DNA from: Providencia hangzhouensis
GTDB taxonomy: Bacteria > Pseudomonadota > Gammaproteobacteria > Enterobacterales > Enterobacteriaceae
DNA: 64,000 nt
Assembly (NCBI RefSeq): GCF_029193595.2
Contig: NZ_CP135052.1
Coordinates: 1,364,001 to 1,428,000, forward strand
Reading direction: 5' to 3'
The position numbers were made by a program, and so were the translations under genes. Of the stretch, positions 49,693 to 63,110 are shown in pieces. How positions within the stretch are numbered: the first letter of the stretch is position 1; each line of letters starts with the position of its first letter. Below the pieces are notes generated by a model. It was given only the letters and a program-made list of their open reading frames with translations, was not told the DNA's origin and searched no databases.

Positions 49693-51053
49693 TCCCTTTA
49701 ACACTCGTTCAACTGGCACAGATTACCCAAGGGCAGATTGAGTCTGCTCCAGATACCAATGTTTTGATTAGCTCTGTTAGTACCGATAGCCGTAAAATTG
49801 CTGAAAATTGCCTATTTATTGCCTTAAAAGGTGAACGCTTTGACGCCCATGATTTCGCACAACAAGTGGTGGTTGCGGGAGCTAAAGCGTTACTTGTTGA
49901 GCGCAAGCTGAATGTAGATTGCCCTCAAGTTATCGTGAAAGACTCGCGTATTGCGATGGGCCAATTGGCTGCATGGGTTCGTCAGCAGAGCAGAGCTCGA
50001 ATCGTTGGCTTGACGGGCTCTTCGGGCAAAACATCTGTTAAAGAAATGACCGCATCCATTTTATCTGAGCGCGGTAAAACCTTATATACCGCCGGTAATT
50101 TAAACAACGATATTGGTGTGCCTTTGACACTATTTCGTTTAACAAATGATGATGAATTCGCTGTGATAGAAATGGGTGCTAATCACCCAAATGAAATCGC
50201 CTACACAACCAATATTGTTAAACCAGAAGCGGCGTTAGTTAACAATTTATTTGCTGCGCACTTAGCGGGCTTTGGTTCACCGGAAGGGGTTGCGACAGCC
50301 AAAGGTGAAATTTATCAAGGTGTTCCAGAAGAAGGAACCGCAATTGTTAACCTTGATAGCTACAGTGAAAAATGGCAGTTTCAGCCACGCCAAACTGTTT
50401 GGTATTACTCGCTAACTTCACAAGCAAAAGCGGATTTCTATCCTTCTGATATTCAAGTGAAACAGCTAACAACAGATTTTGTGTTACATACCCCTGTTGG
50501 TAGTGTCGATATCACCTTGTCATTACCAGGGCGGCATAACATTGCTAATGTGTTAGCGGCAAGTGCATTGGCGATTTCTGTCGGCGCTAGCCTAGAAGAT
50601 ATCAAAAACGGCATAGCAAAAACGCAAGCGGTACCTGGGCGTTTATACCCTGTGCGCTTGAGTGAACACAAAGTGGTATTAGATGACACTTATAACGCCA
50701 ATGATGGCTCAATGATCGCAGCAATTCAGGTCCTCGAAAAAATGCCGGGTTACCGCATCTTAGTGGTAGGGGATATGGGGGAACTGGGTGATTATGCCGA
50801 AGATTGCCACCAACGTGTAGGTGTTGCCGCTAAGCAGGCGGGTTTAGATAAGGTATTCAGTGTTGGTCAGTTAAGTGAGTTGATCAGCCAATTTAGTGAG
50901 TGTGGTGAGCACTTCACAGTGAAAGCAGATTTATTAACCCGACTAATTCCGCTAGCGCAGCAGAAGGACGTTGTTTCTATTTTAGTTAAAGGTTCACGCA
51001 GCTCCGCGATGGAAGATGTTGTGAATGCATTGAAGGAGTGCTTCGAATGTTAG
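49689..51053 (+). CDS. murF: UDP-MurNAc-pentapeptide synthetase MurF
   Basis: The 454-residue Mur ligase has the ATP site [14 protein letters not shown] (about residue 105) and the Mur ligase segments [10 protein letters not shown] and [11 protein letters not shown]. It adds D-Ala-D-Ala to the UDP-MurNAc-tripeptide. It overlaps murE by four bases (ATGA). Confidence 0.97.
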   Translation: MIPLTLVQLAQITQGQIESAPDTNVLISSVSTDSRKIAENCLFIALKGERFDAHDFAQQVVVAGAKALLVERKLNVDCPQVIVKDSRIAMGQLAAWVRQQSRARIVGLTGSSGKTSVKEMTASILSERGKTLYTAGNLNNDIGVPLTLFRLTNDDEFAVIEMGANHPNEIAYTTNIVKPEAALVNNLFAAHLAGFGSPEGVATAKGEIYQGVPEEGTAIVNLDSYSEKWQFQPRQTVWYYSLTSQAKADFYPSDIQVKQLTTDFVLHTPVGSVDITLSLPGRHNIANVLAASALAISVGASLEDIKNGIAKTQAVPGRLYPVRLSEHKVVLDDTYNANDGSMIAAIQVLEKMPGYRILVVGDMGELGDYAEDCHQRVGVAAKQAGLDKVFSVGQLSELISQFSECGEHFTVKADLLTRLIPLAQQKDVVSILVKGSRSSAMEDVVNALKECFEC

Positions 51054-52129
51054 TCTGGCTTGCCGAAATGTTAGTCCACAAGTTTTCTGTTCTGAACGTC
51101 TTTTCTTATTTGACGTTCAGGGCTATTGTCGGTTTGCTGACGGCACTCGCCATTGCTCTGTGGATGGGGCCTCATTTAATTGCTTATCTGCAGAAAATGC
51201 AAATTGGTCAAGTCGTTCGTAACGAAGGCCCTGAGTCTCACTTTAGTAAGCGTGGGACCCCAACTATGGGCGGGTTATTGATTTTATTTTCAATTACCGT
51301 TTCAACATTGTTATGGGCTCGATTAGACAACCCTTACGTTTGGTGTGTACTACTCGTGCTAGTCGGGTATGGCATTGTCGGTTTTGTTGACGACTACCGG
51401 AAAGTGGTTCGTAAAGACACTCGTGGCTTAATCGCGCGTTGGAAATATTTCTGGCAATCCGTGATTGCGTTAATTGTTGCCTTTTCCATGTACGCGATTG
51501 GTAAAGATACCCCAGCAACTCAGTTAGTTGTACCATTTTTCAAAGACGTAATGCCACAACTGGGCATGCTGTATATTTTGCTGACCTATTTTGTGATTGT
51601 TGGAACCAGTAACGCAGTAAACCTAACAGATGGCTTGGATGGCTTAGCTATCATGCCAACGGTATTTGTTGCCGCAGGTTTTGCATTAGTGGCATGGGCA
51701 ACAGGTAACGTCAACTTTGCCAGTTACTTACATATTCCATTTTTACCCCATGCAGGTGAACTGGTGATTGTCTGTACTGCCATTGTGGGGGCAGGGTTAG
51801 GTTTCTTATGGTTTAACACATACCCAGCGCAAGTATTTATGGGCGATGTCGGCTCATTGGCGCTTGGAGGTGCACTGGGGACTATTGCGGTATTACTGCG
51901 CCAAGAGTTTTTATTAGTGATTATGGGCGGTGTGTTCGTCGTTGAGACGCTGTCAGTTATTTTACAAGTCGGTTCATTTAAATTGCGTGGACAACGTATT
52001 TTCCGTATGGCACCAATTCACCACCATTATGAATTGAAGGGTTGGCCAGAACCACGTGTTATCGTGCGTTTCTGGATTATCTCGTTAATGCTAGTCCTGA
52101 TTGGGCTGGCAACCTTGAAGGTGCGTTAA
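51047..52129 (+). CDS. mraY: Phospho-MurNAc-pentapeptide translocase MraY
   Basis: The 360-residue length equals E. coli MraY. It has ten membrane helices and the catalytic Asp motifs [22 protein letters not shown] and [10 protein letters not shown], plus the HHHYE loop. It makes lipid I on undecaprenyl phosphate. The start at 51047 (MLVWLAEML) overlaps the murF end by seven bases; an earlier in-frame start at 51038 adds three unconserved residues. Confidence 0.97.
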   Translation: MLVWLAEMLVHKFSVLNVFSYLTFRAIVGLLTALAIALWMGPHLIAYLQKMQIGQVVRNEGPESHFSKRGTPTMGGLLILFSITVSTLLWARLDNPYVWCVLLVLVGYGIVGFVDDYRKVVRKDTRGLIARWKYFWQSVIALIVAFSMYAIGKDTPATQLVVPFFKDVMPQLGMLYILLTYFVIVGTSNAVNLTDGLDGLAIMPTVFVAAGFALVAWATGNVNFASYLHIPFLPHAGELVIVCTAIVGAGLGFLWFNTYPAQVFMGDVGSLALGGALGTIAVLLRQEFLLVIMGGVFVVETLSVILQVGSFKLRGQRIFRMAPIHHHYELKGWPEPRVIVRFWIISLMLVLIGLATLKVR

Positions 52130-52130
52130 G

Positions 52131-53441
52131 ATGGTTGATTATCAGGGTAAGAACGTCGTTATTATTGGGCTGGGGATCACCGGCCTATCTTGCGTTCACT
52201 TTTTCCTTGAGCGCGGCGTGGTGCCTCGCGTTATGGATACCCGTGCAGTACCGCCTGGTGTAGATAAACTCCCAGAAAATGTAGAATGCCATAGTGGTAG
52301 TTTGAATAATAACTGGTTACAGGCCGCCGATTTAATTGTTGCTAGTCCAGGAATTGCGTTAGCGACCCCTCAATTACAGCAGGCTGCAGAAAATGGCATC
52401 GAAATTGTGGGTGATATCGAATTATTTTGCCGTGAAGCGGATGCACCGATTGTCGCGATTACAGGTTCAAATGGTAAAAGCACTGTCACGTCATTGGTTG
52501 GCGAAATGGCTAAAGCAGCGGGTATTTCAGTTGGTGTAGGTGGCAACATTGGTACGCCAGCACTTTCATTACTCAATGCAGGGCATCATCTGTACGTTTT
52601 AGAACTTTCAAGCTTCCAATTAGAAACCACCTCAAGCCTAGAAGCGACCGCCGCGACAGTCTTAAATATTAGTGAAGATCATATGGATAGATATCCATTA
52701 GGTCTAGAACAGTACCGTGAAGCGAAATTAAAAATTTATCACAATGCTCAAAACTGCATTGTTAACGTACAAGATATACTGACCTTACCCGCTAATCATA
52801 CTTTGGATGAATGCATTAGCTTTGGCTTAAATAGTGGTGATTATTTCTTTGATACCCAAAAACGGGTATTAGTGGCTCAAGGAAAAGAGCTATTAGATGT
52901 CAATGAAATGCACTTAACTGGCCAACACAATTACCTTAATGCGTTAGCCGCGTTAGCATTGGCGGATGCAGTGGATATTCCTCGTCCAGCTTGCCTTCAA
53001 GTATTGAAAGAATATGCGGGGTTAGCACATCGTTTCGAATTAGTGTTATTCAATAACGGTGTTCGCTGGATTAATGACTCTAAAGCCACAAATGTTGGAA
53101 GTACAGAAGCGGCATTAAATGGGTTACACGTGAATGGCAATATCTATTTATTATTAGGTGGGGATGGCAAGTCAGCCGATTTTTCACCATTAAAACAATA
53201 TATTGCTGCGGATAACTACCGCTTATATTGCTTTGGTCGTGATGGGAAAGCATTAGCTGATATGGCACCTGAAAAATCAGTATTGACTGAGACTATGGAA
53301 CAAAGCTTACGCCAAATTGCGCCACAATTAAAAGCGGGGGACATGGTGCTGTTATCCCCTGCATGTGCCAGTTTGGATCAGTTTAAAAGTTTTGAGCAGC
53401 GTGGAACTGTCTTTGCTCAATTAGCCCAGGAGTTAGGTTAA
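52131..53441 (+). CDS. murD: UDP-MurNAc-L-alanine:D-glutamate ligase MurD
   Basis: The 436-residue Mur ligase has the N-terminal Rossmann segment [12 protein letters not shown] (about residues 9-20), the ATP site [13 protein letters not shown] (about 110) and the segments HRFELV and [11 protein letters not shown]. It adds D-glutamate. It begins one base after the mraY stop codon. Confidence 0.97.
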   Translation: MVDYQGKNVVIIGLGITGLSCVHFFLERGVVPRVMDTRAVPPGVDKLPENVECHSGSLNNNWLQAADLIVASPGIALATPQLQQAAENGIEIVGDIELFCREADAPIVAITGSNGKSTVTSLVGEMAKAAGISVGVGGNIGTPALSLLNAGHHLYVLELSSFQLETTSSLEATAATVLNISEDHMDRYPLGLEQYREAKLKIYHNAQNCIVNVQDILTLPANHTLDECISFGLNSGDYFFDTQKRVLVAQGKELLDVNEMHLTGQHNYLNALAALALADAVDIPRPACLQVLKEYAGLAHRFELVLFNNGVRWINDSKATNVGSTEAALNGLHVNGNIYLLLGGDGKSADFSPLKQYIAADNYRLYCFGRDGKALADMAPEKSVLTETMEQSLRQIAPQLKAGDMVLLSPACASLDQFKSFEQRGTVFAQLAQELG

Positions 53442-54634
53442 TGACGATACCGGGTGCGATGCGTTTAAAAAATTGGGTCATTGGTGAAAAAAATGGCGTG
53501 ATTTCAGGCTCAACGCTTTACGACCGTACATTAGTGTGGTTGGCATTCGGTTTAGCCGCAGTGGGTTTTATCATGGTTACATCCGCTTCCATGCCAGTTG
53601 GCCAACGCTTAACAGAAGACCCGTTCTATTTCGCTAAGCGTGATGTGGTGTATATCGTTATCGCATTTATTTTAGCGTTGGGTGTCATGCGTATCCCGAT
53701 GGCAGTTTGGGAAAAGTACAATTTCATTTTGTTGATGGTTTCACTTGGCATGCTAGTGGTGGTGCTGGTTGCAGGAAGTTCAGTTAACGGGGCATCACGC
53801 TGGATAGACATCGGTTTGGTAAAAATTCAACCAGCAGAAATTTCGAAATTTACGTTGTTTTGCTATGTGTCCAGTTACTTGGTGCGTAAATCCGATGAAG
53901 TCAGAACCCGTTTTCTTGGCTTTATTAAACCGATGTGTATTTTGATTGTTATGGCGTCATTGCTTTTATTACAGCCTGACTTAGGGACCGTTATCGTATT
54001 AGTGGTTACCACTCTGGGATTGTTATTTTTAGCGGGCGCAAGGTTAGCGCCGTTTATTATTGGTATTGCCGCTTGCGCAGTGGGGGTATTGGCTTTGATT
54101 TGGTTCGAGCCGTACCGCTTACGTCGTGTCACATCGTTTTTGAACCCGTGGGATGACCCGTTTGGCAGTGGTTATCAGCTAACCCAATCTTTAATGGCTT
54201 TTGGTCGTGGTGAAGTGTTTGGGCAAGGGCTTGGTAATTCAGTACAAAAATTAGAGTATTTGCCAGAAGCACACACAGACTTTATTTTCTCGGTTTTAGC
54301 TGAGGAACTCGGGTACTTTGGCGTGGTATTGGTTCTGTTGATGGTCTTTATGTTGGCATTTAGAGCAATGATGATTGGCCGTCGCGCATTGATGTCAAAC
54401 CAATTATTCGGTGGTTATTTAGCTTGTTCAATTGGTATTTGGTTTACCTTCCAAGCCTTAGTTAACGTTGGGGCTGCATCCGGTATGTTACCGACAAAAG
54501 GGTTAACATTGCCATTAATTAGTTATGGTGGTTCGAGTTTACTGGTAATGGCTGCTGCCATTGCGATATTACTGAGAATTGATTTTGAAACACGCCTTGA
54601 AAAAGCGCAGGCGTTTGTAAGGAGCACTAAATGA
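53441..54634 (+). CDS. ftsW: Septal peptidoglycan glycosyltransferase FtsW
   Basis: The 397-residue SEDS-family protein has about ten membrane helices. Visible motifs are [27 protein letters not shown] and the ends [15 protein letters not shown]. It polymerises septal glycan with FtsI. It is somewhat shorter than E. coli FtsW (414) at the N-terminus. Its ATG overlaps the murD stop codon by one base. Confidence 0.96.
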   Translation: MTIPGAMRLKNWVIGEKNGVISGSTLYDRTLVWLAFGLAAVGFIMVTSASMPVGQRLTEDPFYFAKRDVVYIVIAFILALGVMRIPMAVWEKYNFILLMVSLGMLVVVLVAGSSVNGASRWIDIGLVKIQPAEISKFTLFCYVSSYLVRKSDEVRTRFLGFIKPMCILIVMASLLLLQPDLGTVIVLVVTTLGLLFLAGARLAPFIIGIAACAVGVLALIWFEPYRLRRVTSFLNPWDDPFGSGYQLTQSLMAFGRGEVFGQGLGNSVQKLEYLPEAHTDFIFSVLAEELGYFGVVLVLLMVFMLAFRAMMIGRRALMSNQLFGGYLACSIGIWFTFQALVNVGAASGMLPTKGLTLPLISYGGSSLLVMAAAIAILLRIDFETRLEKAQAFVRSTK

Positions 54635-55704
54635 GTCAGGCAAAGAAATTACTCGTCATGGCAGGTGGAACTGGAGGACATGTTTTTCCAGGTTTAGCCG
54701 TGGCACATTATTTGCAGGCTCAAGGGTGGGAAATCCGTTGGTTAGGCACGGCTGACCGAATGGAAGCAACATTAGTGCCTAAACACGGTATCGATATTGA
54801 ATTTATTCAAATTTCTGGCCTCAGGGGTAAAGGCATTGCCGCCCAACTGGGGGCGCCATGGCGTATTTATAAAGCGATTCGCCAAGCAAAAACAATTATC
54901 AAGCGTTATCAGCCAGATGCTGTATTAGGCATGGGAGGCTATGTTTCGGGGCCCGGTGGTATTGCGGCATGGCAATGTGGTGTACCCGTTGTGCTTCATG
55001 AACAAAATGGTATTGCAGGGTTAACGAATAAATGGCTATCTCGAATTGCAAAAAGAGTATTACAAGCCTTTCCGGGGGCATTTCCTGACGCACCAGTTGT
55101 AGGGAATCCAGTACGGGAAGATGTTTTGGCTCTACCTGCACCACAGGAACGTTTAGCAGGCCGAGAAGGCGCTATACGCGTATTGGTTGTCGGTGGTAGC
55201 CAAGGGGCACGGATTTTAAATCAAGTGATGCCTCTGGTTGCTGAAAAAGTAGGCAAACAGTTAAATATCTGGCATCAAGCGGGAAAAGGCAGTAAGGAAT
55301 CGACAGAAGCATTGTATAATGAGCACATGCAAGTTTCAGTCAATTCTGAGTATAAAGTTACTGAATTTATTGATGATATGGCGCAAGCTTACGCATGGGC
55401 AGATATTGTTGTTTGTCGGTCTGGCGCACTAACCGTAAGTGAAATTGCAGCCGCAGGTTTACCGGCTATTTTTGTTCCTTTTCAACATAAAGACCGTCAA
55501 CAGTATTGGAACGCATTACCGCTAGAAAAAGCGGGGGCGGCTAAAATTTTAGAACAGTCACAATTTACCGCAGATGCTGTGGCGAGCTTATTAGGGCAAT
55601 GGGACAGAAACGAATTACTCTCAATGGCTGAAAAAGCACATAGTTGTGCAATTACTGATGCAACAGAGCGAGTTGCTGCCGTGATTTGTGAAGTGGCTAA
55701 ATAA
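54631..55704 (+). CDS. murG: Lipid II synthase MurG
   Basis: The 357-residue GT-B glycosyltransferase has the MurG loops [15 protein letters not shown] (residues 10-24), [11 protein letters not shown] (about 95) and [12 protein letters not shown] (about 188). It transfers GlcNAc to lipid I at the inner face of the membrane. It overlaps ftsW by four bases (ATGA). Confidence 0.97.
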   Translation: MSQAKKLLVMAGGTGGHVFPGLAVAHYLQAQGWEIRWLGTADRMEATLVPKHGIDIEFIQISGLRGKGIAAQLGAPWRIYKAIRQAKTIIKRYQPDAVLGMGGYVSGPGGIAAWQCGVPVVLHEQNGIAGLTNKWLSRIAKRVLQAFPGAFPDAPVVGNPVREDVLALPAPQERLAGREGAIRVLVVGGSQGARILNQVMPLVAEKVGKQLNIWHQAGKGSKESTEALYNEHMQVSVNSEYKVTEFIDDMAQAYAWADIVVCRSGALTVSEIAAAGLPAIFVPFQHKDRQQYWNALPLEKAGAAKILEQSQFTADAVASLLGQWDRNELLSMAEKAHSCAITDATERVAAVICEVAK

Positions 55705-55750
55705 TATTAGTCATAATTGATACCGAATTAATTAGAAGCGAAGAAATATA

Positions 55751-57214
55751 GTGAATACACAACAATTAGCGAAATTAAGAACATCAGTGCCAGAAATGAG
55801 AAGAGTCAGGCACATCCATTTTGTCGGCATCGGCGGTGCTGGCATGGGTGGTATCGCTGAAGTGTTGGCAAATGAAGGCTATGAAATTAGTGGTTCAGAT
55901 TTAGCACCGAATGCAGTGACTCAACAACTAACTGCATTAGGGGCAACGATTTACTTTAATCACCGTCCAGAGAACGTTGAAAATGCCAGTGTTGTCGTCG
56001 TATCAACAGCGATCTCAAGTGAGAACCCAGAAATTCAAGCCGCCAAAGAATTGCGTATTCCTGTTATTCGTCGTGCAGAAATGTTAGCGGAATTAATGCG
56101 TTATCGTCATGGTATTGCCGTTGCAGGTACCCACGGGAAAACCACTACGACAGCAATGATTTCTGGGATTTATGCACAAGCAGGCCTTGACCCCACATTT
56201 GTGAATGGGGGATTGGTTAAATCAGCAGGAACGCATGCACGTTTAGGTAGTAGCCGCTACTTGATCGCAGAAGCCGATGAAAGCGATGCTTCATTCTTGC
56301 ATTTGCAACCGTTAGTTGCCGTTGTGACCAATATCGAAGCAGACCATATGGATACTTACCAAGGTGACTTCGATAATTTAACGAATACGTTCATTAATTT
56401 CTTGCACAATTTGCCATTTTACGGGCGCGCAGTGATGTGTATTGATGATCCAGTCATTCGTTCGTTACTACCCAAAATTGGCCGCTATATCACCACTTAT
56501 GGTTTTAGTGAAGACGCTGATGTGCGTATCACGCAATATGAGCAAAAAGGAAATCAAGGCTTTTTCACTATTGCCCGTGAAAATATGCCAGAACTGACGG
56601 TGGTTCTAAATGCACCAGGGCGTCACAATGCTCTCAATGCGACAGCCGCAGTGGCGGTCGCCACAGAAGAAGGTATTGACGATTTACATATTTTATCTGC
56701 ACTAGTTGAATTTCAAGGAACAGGGCGTCGCTTTGATTTCCTAGGGAATTTCCCTCTGCGAAATGTGAATGGCAAAGAGGGTGAAGTGATGCTAGTCGAT
56801 GACTATGGTCATCACCCAACCGAAGTGGATGCAACGATTAAAGCCGCGAGAGCAGGCTGGCCAGATAAGCGTATTGTAATGGTATTCCAACCGCATCGCT
56901 ATACTCGTACTCGTGACTTATACGATGATTTTGTTAACATTTTGGGGCAGGTTGATGTGCTGCTAATGTTAGACGTATATTCAGCGGGCGAAAAGCATGT
57001 ACCAGGTGCGGATAGCCGCTCATTGTGCCGCTCAATTCGTGGTCGTGGTCAGATTGATCCTATTTATGTTGCAGATATTGAACAAATTCCACATATTTTA
57101 GCTCAAACTCTTGATGAAAATGATTTAATTTTAGTTCAAGGCGCAGGAAATATTGGTAAAATAGCCAAAAGCCTAGCAGAAGCAAAATTACAGCCACCGA
57201 TGATTGAGGAATAA
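55751..57214 (+). CDS. murC: UDP-MurNAc:L-alanine ligase MurC
   Basis: The 487-residue Mur ligase has the N-terminal [15 protein letters not shown] (about residues 23-37), the ATP site [12 protein letters not shown] (about 123) and the segment [10 protein letters not shown]. It attaches the first amino acid of the stem peptide. The start is a GTG at 55751 after GAAG, consistent with the family N-terminus. The 46-base gap after murG is one of the larger ones in the cluster. Confidence 0.97.
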   Translation: MNTQQLAKLRTSVPEMRRVRHIHFVGIGGAGMGGIAEVLANEGYEISGSDLAPNAVTQQLTALGATIYFNHRPENVENASVVVVSTAISSENPEIQAAKELRIPVIRRAEMLAELMRYRHGIAVAGTHGKTTTTAMISGIYAQAGLDPTFVNGGLVKSAGTHARLGSSRYLIAEADESDASFLHLQPLVAVVTNIEADHMDTYQGDFDNLTNTFINFLHNLPFYGRAVMCIDDPVIRSLLPKIGRYITTYGFSEDADVRITQYEQKGNQGFFTIARENMPELTVVLNAPGRHNALNATAAVAVATEEGIDDLHILSALVEFQGTGRRFDFLGNFPLRNVNGKEGEVMLVDDYGHHPTEVDATIKAARAGWPDKRIVMVFQPHRYTRTRDLYDDFVNILGQVDVLLMLDVYSAGEKHVPGADSRSLCRSIRGRGQIDPIYVADIEQIPHILAQTLDENDLILVQGAGNIGKIAKSLAEAKLQPPMIEE

Positions 57215-57216
57215 AA

Positions 57217-58137
57217 ATGACAGAGAAAGTTGCGGTTCTATTAGGAGGCTCATCTGCTGAACGTGAAGTTTCACTTCAGTCAGGAAATGCTGTGCTGGCA
57301 GGGCTACGCCAAGCAGGTATTGATGCTCATCCTATCGACCCTCAAGATTTCCCTGTAGAAACATTGAAAGATGCAGGTTTCAACAAAGTTTTTATTGCGT
57401 TACATGGCCGCGGTGGTGAAGACGGTACATTACAAGGGCTGTTAGAAACACTAAATCTGCCTTATACCGGCAGTGGTGTTATGGCTTCAGCGCTTAGCAT
57501 GGATAAGTTGAGAACAAAACAATTATGGCAAGGTGCAGGATTAAGTGTATCGCCGTATGTTTACTTAACAAAACAGCAGTATAAGCAGGCTTCTTATGAG
57601 CAAATTGTCGCTAAAGTGCAATTTCTCGGATTACCGCTTATCGTGAAGCCAAGCCTTGAAGGCTCCAGTGTTGGTATGAGTAAAGTTGATAACTTAGAGG
57701 CATTGCCTGCTGCACTGGATCTTGCGTTTCAATTTGATGAAACGTTGTTAATTGAAAAATGGCTGAGTGGTCCTGAGTTCACGGTCGCGGTGTTAGGAGA
57801 CAACACTCTACCGCCAATTCGTATTCAACCACCAGGTATTTTTTATGACTACGAAGCGAAATATTTATCTGATGAAACTCAATATTTTTGCCCAAGTGGT
57901 TTAGATGAACAGCTTGAGTCAGAACTCGCAGACTTAGCGCTGAAAGCTTACCAAGTTGTTGGTTGTGAAGGCTGGGGGCGAGTTGATGTAATGCAAGACA
58001 GCAATGGCCAATTTTATCTGTTGGAAGTTAATACATCGCCAGGTATGACAAGCCATAGCCTAGTGCCAATGGCTGCTCGTCAGGCAGGTATGAGTTTTTC
58101 ACAGTTAGTTGTGCAAATTTTGAGATTGGCTCGTTGA
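57217..58137 (+). CDS. ddlB: D-alanine--D-alanine ligase DdlB
   Basis: The 306-residue ATP-grasp enzyme shows [17 protein letters not shown] at the start, [14 protein letters not shown] in the ATP lid region and the metal-binding [15 protein letters not shown] near the end. It supplies D-Ala-D-Ala to MurF. It follows murC by two bases. Confidence 0.97.
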   Translation: MTEKVAVLLGGSSAEREVSLQSGNAVLAGLRQAGIDAHPIDPQDFPVETLKDAGFNKVFIALHGRGGEDGTLQGLLETLNLPYTGSGVMASALSMDKLRTKQLWQGAGLSVSPYVYLTKQQYKQASYEQIVAKVQFLGLPLIVKPSLEGSSVGMSKVDNLEALPAALDLAFQFDETLLIEKWLSGPEFTVAVLGDNTLPPIRIQPPGIFYDYEAKYLSDETQYFCPSGLDEQLESELADLALKAYQVVGCEGWGRVDVMQDSNGQFYLLEVNTSPGMTSHSLVPMAARQAGMSFSQLVVQILRLAR

Positions 58138-58138
58138 T

Positions 58139-58948
58139 ATGTCACAAGCAGCACTAAATGTTAGGCATCATAATCAGAGGAACGATGAGGATCCTCGTTC
58201 TGGAGGACCTAGTAATGGTGCATTTTTAGGTGGGTTATTTTTCTTCCTATTTGTGGTTGGCACTATCATCTGGAGTGGTTGGATGGTAATGACTTGGATG
58301 AAAGATGCGGATCGGCTGCCGATGTCCAAGTTAGTGTTAACGGGTGAGCGCCATTACACCAAAAATGATGATGTTAGAAAGGCTATTTTAGCGCTAGGGC
58401 AGCCGGGGACGTTTATGACCGTCGATGTCAACGCTATCCAGAAGCAAATAAGCATGATGCCATGGGTACGCCAAGTGACTGTGCGTAAACAATGGCCAGA
58501 TGAATTGAAAATTCATATTGTTGAATACCGCCCATTCGCTAGGTGGAACGACCAAAACATGGTGGATGAACAAGGTCGGGTATTTAACTTACCGGTTAGT
58601 GAAAATGGTAAAGGCGATTATGTGTTGCTTTATGGGCCACAAGGTAGCCAAAAAGAGGTTCTTAAAGAGTTCGCTGTCTTTAAGAACACATTAGCAGCAC
58701 ATAACCTAAAGCTAAAATCGCTATCGATGACAGCCAGAAATGCATGGCAAATTATTTTAGACAACGATGTTAGAATCGAACTGGGTAAGAAAGATGTGTC
58801 AGAGCGGTTAAATAGGTTCCTTGAACTGTATCCGCTTTTGCAGCAAACAACGGATAAACGCGTTGACTATGTTGACTTACGTTATTCCAGTGGTGCTGCG
58901 GTGGGCTGGGCGCCACTGTTGGTTGATGCTCCACCGGAGTTACAATAA
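58139..58948 (+). CDS. ftsQ: Cell division protein FtsQ
   Basis: The 269-residue bitopic protein has a cytoplasmic N-terminus of about 28 residues, one membrane helix (about 29-50), and then the POTRA domain ([21 protein letters not shown]) and the beta domain with [20 protein letters not shown]. It recruits FtsL and FtsB to the septum. It begins one base after the ddlB stop codon. Confidence 0.95.
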   Translation: MSQAALNVRHHNQRNDEDPRSGGPSNGAFLGGLFFFLFVVGTIIWSGWMVMTWMKDADRLPMSKLVLTGERHYTKNDDVRKAILALGQPGTFMTVDVNAIQKQISMMPWVRQVTVRKQWPDELKIHIVEYRPFARWNDQNMVDEQGRVFNLPVSENGKGDYVLLYGPQGSQKEVLKEFAVFKNTLAAHNLKLKSLSMTARNAWQIILDNDVRIELGKKDVSERLNRFLELYPLLQQTTDKRVDYVDLRYSSGAAVGWAPLLVDAPPELQ

Positions 58949-58983
58949 AGACGATGACTAATAACAAAAATTAGGCAGAAAAA

Positions 58984-60240
58984 ATGATTAAAGCAACGGA
59001 CAGAAAATTAGTGGTAGGCCTTGAAATTGGAACTTCCAAGGTATCAGCCCTTGTTGGCGAAATTCTGCCCGATGGTATGGTTAATATTATTGGGGTGGGA
59101 AGTTGTCCATCTCGTGGAATGGACAAAGGTGGCGTAAACGATCTTGAGTCAGTGGTAAAATGTGTACAAAGAGCCATTGATCAGGCAGAACTCATGGCCG
59201 ACTGCCAAATCTCATCGGTTTACCTTGCGCTATCGGGTAAGCACGTCAGTTGCCAAAATGAGATTGGTATGGTGCCAGTTTCAGAAGAAGAAGTGACGCA
59301 AGAAGATGTTGACAGTGTTGTGCATACAGCAAAATCGGTACGTGTTCGTGATGAGCACAGAATTTTGCACGTGATACCGCAAGAATTTGCAATAGATTAC
59401 CAAGAAGGGATTAAAAACCCGGTTGGTTTATCCGGTGTACGTATGCAAGCCAAAGTTCATTTGATCACCTGCCATAACGATATGGCAAAAAATATTGTTA
59501 AAGCCGTTGAACGTTGTGGGTTAAAAGTTGACCAGCTTATTTTTGCCGGTCTCGCTGCAAGTTATAGTGTTTTAACGGAAGATGAGCGTGAATTAGGTGT
59601 ATGTGTCGTTGATATCGGTGGCGGCACTATGGATATGGCGGTTTACACTGGCGGGGCTTTGCGCCATACAAAAGTCATCCCGTATGCAGGCAATGTGGTA
59701 ACAAGCGACATCGCTTATGCGTTTGGAACACCACCTAGTGATGCAGAAGCCATTAAAGTGCGTCATGGGTGTGCAGTCGGTTCTATCGTGAGTAAAGACG
59801 AGACCGTGGAAGTGCCAAGTGTTGGTGGGCGACCACCAAGAAGCTTACAGCGTCAAACCTTAGCAGAAGTGATAGAGCCAAGGTATACTGAGCTGTTAAA
59901 CTTAGTAAATGAAGAAATTTTAAATTTACAGGAACAGTTACGCCAACAAGGTGTCAAACACCATTTGGCAGCTGGTATCGTGTTGACTGGTGGGGCCGCA
60001 CAAATTGATGGTCTAGTCGAATGTGCGCAAAAAGTGTTCCATACGCAAGTGCGAATTGGTACACCGCTCAACATCACAGGGTTAACGGATTATGCGCAGG
60101 AGCCATATTATTCAACAGCAGTAGGGCTTCTGCATTACGGTAAAGAAAGCCATTTAGGCGATGATACCGAAGTAGAAAAACGTGCATCAGTTAGTGGATG
60201 GTTTAGTAAAATCACCAGTTGGCTGAGAAAAGAATTTTAA
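58984..60240 (+). CDS. ftsA: Cell division protein FtsA
   Basis: The 418-residue actin-like protein has the ATP-binding segments VGLEIGTSKVSALVGE (residues 11-26), VVDIGGGTMDMAVY (about 208) and IVLTGGAAQIDGL (about 336). The C-terminal GWFSKITSWLRKEF is the amphipathic helix that binds the membrane. It tethers FtsZ filaments to the inner membrane. It starts 35 bases after ftsQ. Confidence 0.97.
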   Translation: MIKATDRKLVVGLEIGTSKVSALVGEILPDGMVNIIGVGSCPSRGMDKGGVNDLESVVKCVQRAIDQAELMADCQISSVYLALSGKHVSCQNEIGMVPVSEEEVTQEDVDSVVHTAKSVRVRDEHRILHVIPQEFAIDYQEGIKNPVGLSGVRMQAKVHLITCHNDMAKNIVKAVERCGLKVDQLIFAGLAASYSVLTEDERELGVCVVDIGGGTMDMAVYTGGALRHTKVIPYAGNVVTSDIAYAFGTPPSDAEAIKVRHGCAVGSIVSKDETVEVPSVGGRPPRSLQRQTLAEVIEPRYTELLNLVNEEILNLQEQLRQQGVKHHLAAGIVLTGGAAQIDGLVECAQKVFHTQVRIGTPLNITGLTDYAQEPYYSTAVGLLHYGKESHLGDDTEVEKRASVSGWFSKITSWLRKEF

Positions 60241-60300
60241 TTTTGATAAAGAAGCATATTATTAGCTTCAAAAGTAGTAAGCACAAAACGGAGAGACATT

Positions 60301-61458
60301 ATGTTTGAACCAATGGAGCTAACCAACGATGCGGTGATTAAAGTCATCGGCGTTGGCGGCGGCGGCGGTAACGCCGTTGAACACATGGTGCGTGAACGTA
60401 TTGAAGGCGTTGAATTCTTCGCTGTCAATACAGATGCACAAGCGCTGCGTAAAACCGCAGTTGGACAAACTATCCAGATCGGTACCGGTATTACCAAAGG
60501 TCTGGGTGCAGGTGCAAACCCTGAAGTTGGCCGTAATGCCGCTGAAGAAGACCGTGAGGCGCTGCGTAATGCTTTAGATGGCGCGGATATGGTCTTTATC
60601 GCAGCAGGTATGGGTGGCGGTACAGGGACTGGTGCAGCTCCGGTCGTTGCCGAGGTTGCCAAAGAATTGGGTATTCTGACAGTTGCTGTCGTGACTAAAC
60701 CTTTCAATTTCGAAGGTAAAAAGCGCATGGCATTTGCAGAGGCTGGTATCACTGAGTTGTCAAAACATGTTGACTCATTGATCACTATCCCAAATGATAA
60801 ATTATTAAAAGTACTTGGTCGTGGTATCTCATTACTGGATGCTTTTGGTGCGGCAAATGACGTACTAAAAGGTGCAGTACAAGGTATCGCTGAACTGATT
60901 ACACGCCCAGGTTTAATGAACGTAGACTTTGCTGACGTACGTACTGTGATGTCAGAAATGGGCTACGCAATGATGGGGTCAGGTGTTGCTCGTGGTGAAG
61001 ATAGAGCAGAAGAAGCGGCAGAAATGGCTATTTCTAGTCCACTTCTTGAAGATATCGACCTGTCTGGTGCACGCGGTGTATTAGTTAACATCACGGCTGG
61101 TTTCGACCTGCGTTTAGATGAGTTTGAAACGGTGGGTAACACTATTCGTGCTTTCGCATCTGATAATGCAACTGTGGTAATCGGTACATCTCTTGACCCA
61201 GAAATGCACGAAGAACTGCGTGTTACAGTTGTTGCTACAGGTATTGGTATGGACAAACGTCCAGAAATTACTTTAGTTAGCAATAAAATGTCTCAGCAGG
61301 CGTCAATGGAACAGCGCTATCAGCAAATGCAAAATAGCATGTCTTCATTAACAGAAGAGAAACCAGCGGCTAAAGCGGTCAATGACCAAAATACGCAAAC
61401 AAATAAAGAACCAGATTATCTTGATATTCCTGCGTTCTTGCGTAAACAGGCCGATTAA
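60301..61458 (+). CDS. ftsZ: Cell division GTPase FtsZ
   Basis: The 385-residue tubulin homologue has [13 protein letters not shown] (residues 18-30), the tubulin signature [16 protein letters not shown] (about 106-121), and the C-terminal peptide [15 protein letters not shown] that binds FtsA and ZipA. It assembles the division ring. GGAGAG lies 7 bases before the ATG, and the gene is preceded by a 60-base gap. Confidence 0.98.
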   Translation: MFEPMELTNDAVIKVIGVGGGGGNAVEHMVRERIEGVEFFAVNTDAQALRKTAVGQTIQIGTGITKGLGAGANPEVGRNAAEEDREALRNALDGADMVFIAAGMGGGTGTGAAPVVAEVAKELGILTVAVVTKPFNFEGKKRMAFAEAGITELSKHVDSLITIPNDKLLKVLGRGISLLDAFGAANDVLKGAVQGIAELITRPGLMNVDFADVRTVMSEMGYAMMGSGVARGEDRAEEAAEMAISSPLLEDIDLSGARGVLVNITAGFDLRLDEFETVGNTIRAFASDNATVVIGTSLDPEMHEELRVTVVATGIGMDKRPEITLVSNKMSQQASMEQRYQQMQNSMSSLTEEKPAAKAVNDQNTQTNKEPDYLDIPAFLRKQAD

Positions 61459-61499
61459 TTTTATTTATATTGGTTTCTCCGCTTTTTGTGCTAAAATTT

Positions 61500-61531
61500 C
61501 CTACTGATTATCTTGTATGATGATCAGTAGG
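61500..61531 (+). promoter_or_regulatory. Hairpin in the lpxC leader
   Basis: CCTACTGAT (61500-61508) pairs with ATCAGTAGG (61523-61531) around a 14-base loop. No T run follows. It lies in the 99-base ftsZ-lpxC gap, where E. coli also has an lpxC promoter. It may be a partial stop or a 5' structure of the lpxC mRNA. Confidence 0.5.
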
Positions 61532-61539
61532 ACTTATAA

Positions 61540-62475
<936 letters not shown>

Positions 62476-62513
62476 AATTTGATTATGCAGCTATCTTCGA
62501 GAACTGATCGAAT

Positions 62514-63035
62514 TTAGCCTTTTCTGTTGGTTGCGCTAGTACTCTCTCCGGCTAGTGCAGCCAGCCGCTCAAACCTTTCTTTTAATCCTTTCGGGCTATT
62601 TTCGGCTAATTTCAAAAGCGCTTGTGCAGTTTGTGGACTTATCTGACGTTCGTTCATTTTTTGACTTATTGAGACTGTTTGCTTAGTTAGTGAACTATTT
62701 TGTCTCGATTTTCGCATAAGATCGGGATTGATTCTGATGTCGATAGAGGATAAAGATGGTAGAATGGACGTTCTTAATGCAGAAAGAAGATTGATTTTTT
62801 CGTAATTAAGTCGGGTCATCCAACTGGCGTTTGCCACTTCAATGACCATAACATTATTACGATAGTTTGCAACACGGCACATGGGTTTGATTTCAGCCGG
62901 CAGTAATCCTTTTACAGCACGATTCAGTTTGATAATCGCTTTTGCATTACGCTGAATAGTTTGTAAAGTGTTTGATGATGTTGCCAATGAGCCTTCAAGA
63001 ACATCAAAAAGTGCTTGTGGATGACTATCTCTCAT
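62514..63035 (-). CDS. DUF721 / DciA-like protein
   Basis: The 173-residue protein begins MRDSHPQALFDVLEG and has the DUF721 core (NRAVKGLLPAEIKPMCRVANYRNN in part, then VIEVANASWMTRL). DciA is the ancestral loader of the replicative helicase in bacteria that lack DnaC. The C-terminal part is long, basic and low in hydrophobic residues. The start at 63035 is set by GGAG six bases upstream; an ATG at 63062 would add nine residues. It lies between lpxC and secM on the opposite strand. Whether it still works with the helicase is unknown. Confidence 0.78.
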   Translation of the reverse strand: MRDSHPQALFDVLEGSLATSSNTLQTIQRNAKAIIKLNRAVKGLLPAEIKPMCRVANYRNNVMVIEVANASWMTRLNYEKINLLSALRTSILPSLSSIDIRINPDLMRKSRQNSSLTKQTVSISQKMNERQISPQTAQALLKLAENSPKGLKERFERLAALAGESTSATNRKG

Positions 63036-63110
63036 TTTTAGCTCCAGCTGAGAATGAAACAACGAATTGCAAATAATAATTTTGTCACTTATTCATTATA
63101 TAAGAGTTTG

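Noticed and set aside
60237..60785. 182-residue open frame opposite ftsZ
   Set aside because: It is low in complexity (Ala, Pro, Ser) and mirrors the Gly-rich GTP-binding part of ftsZ.
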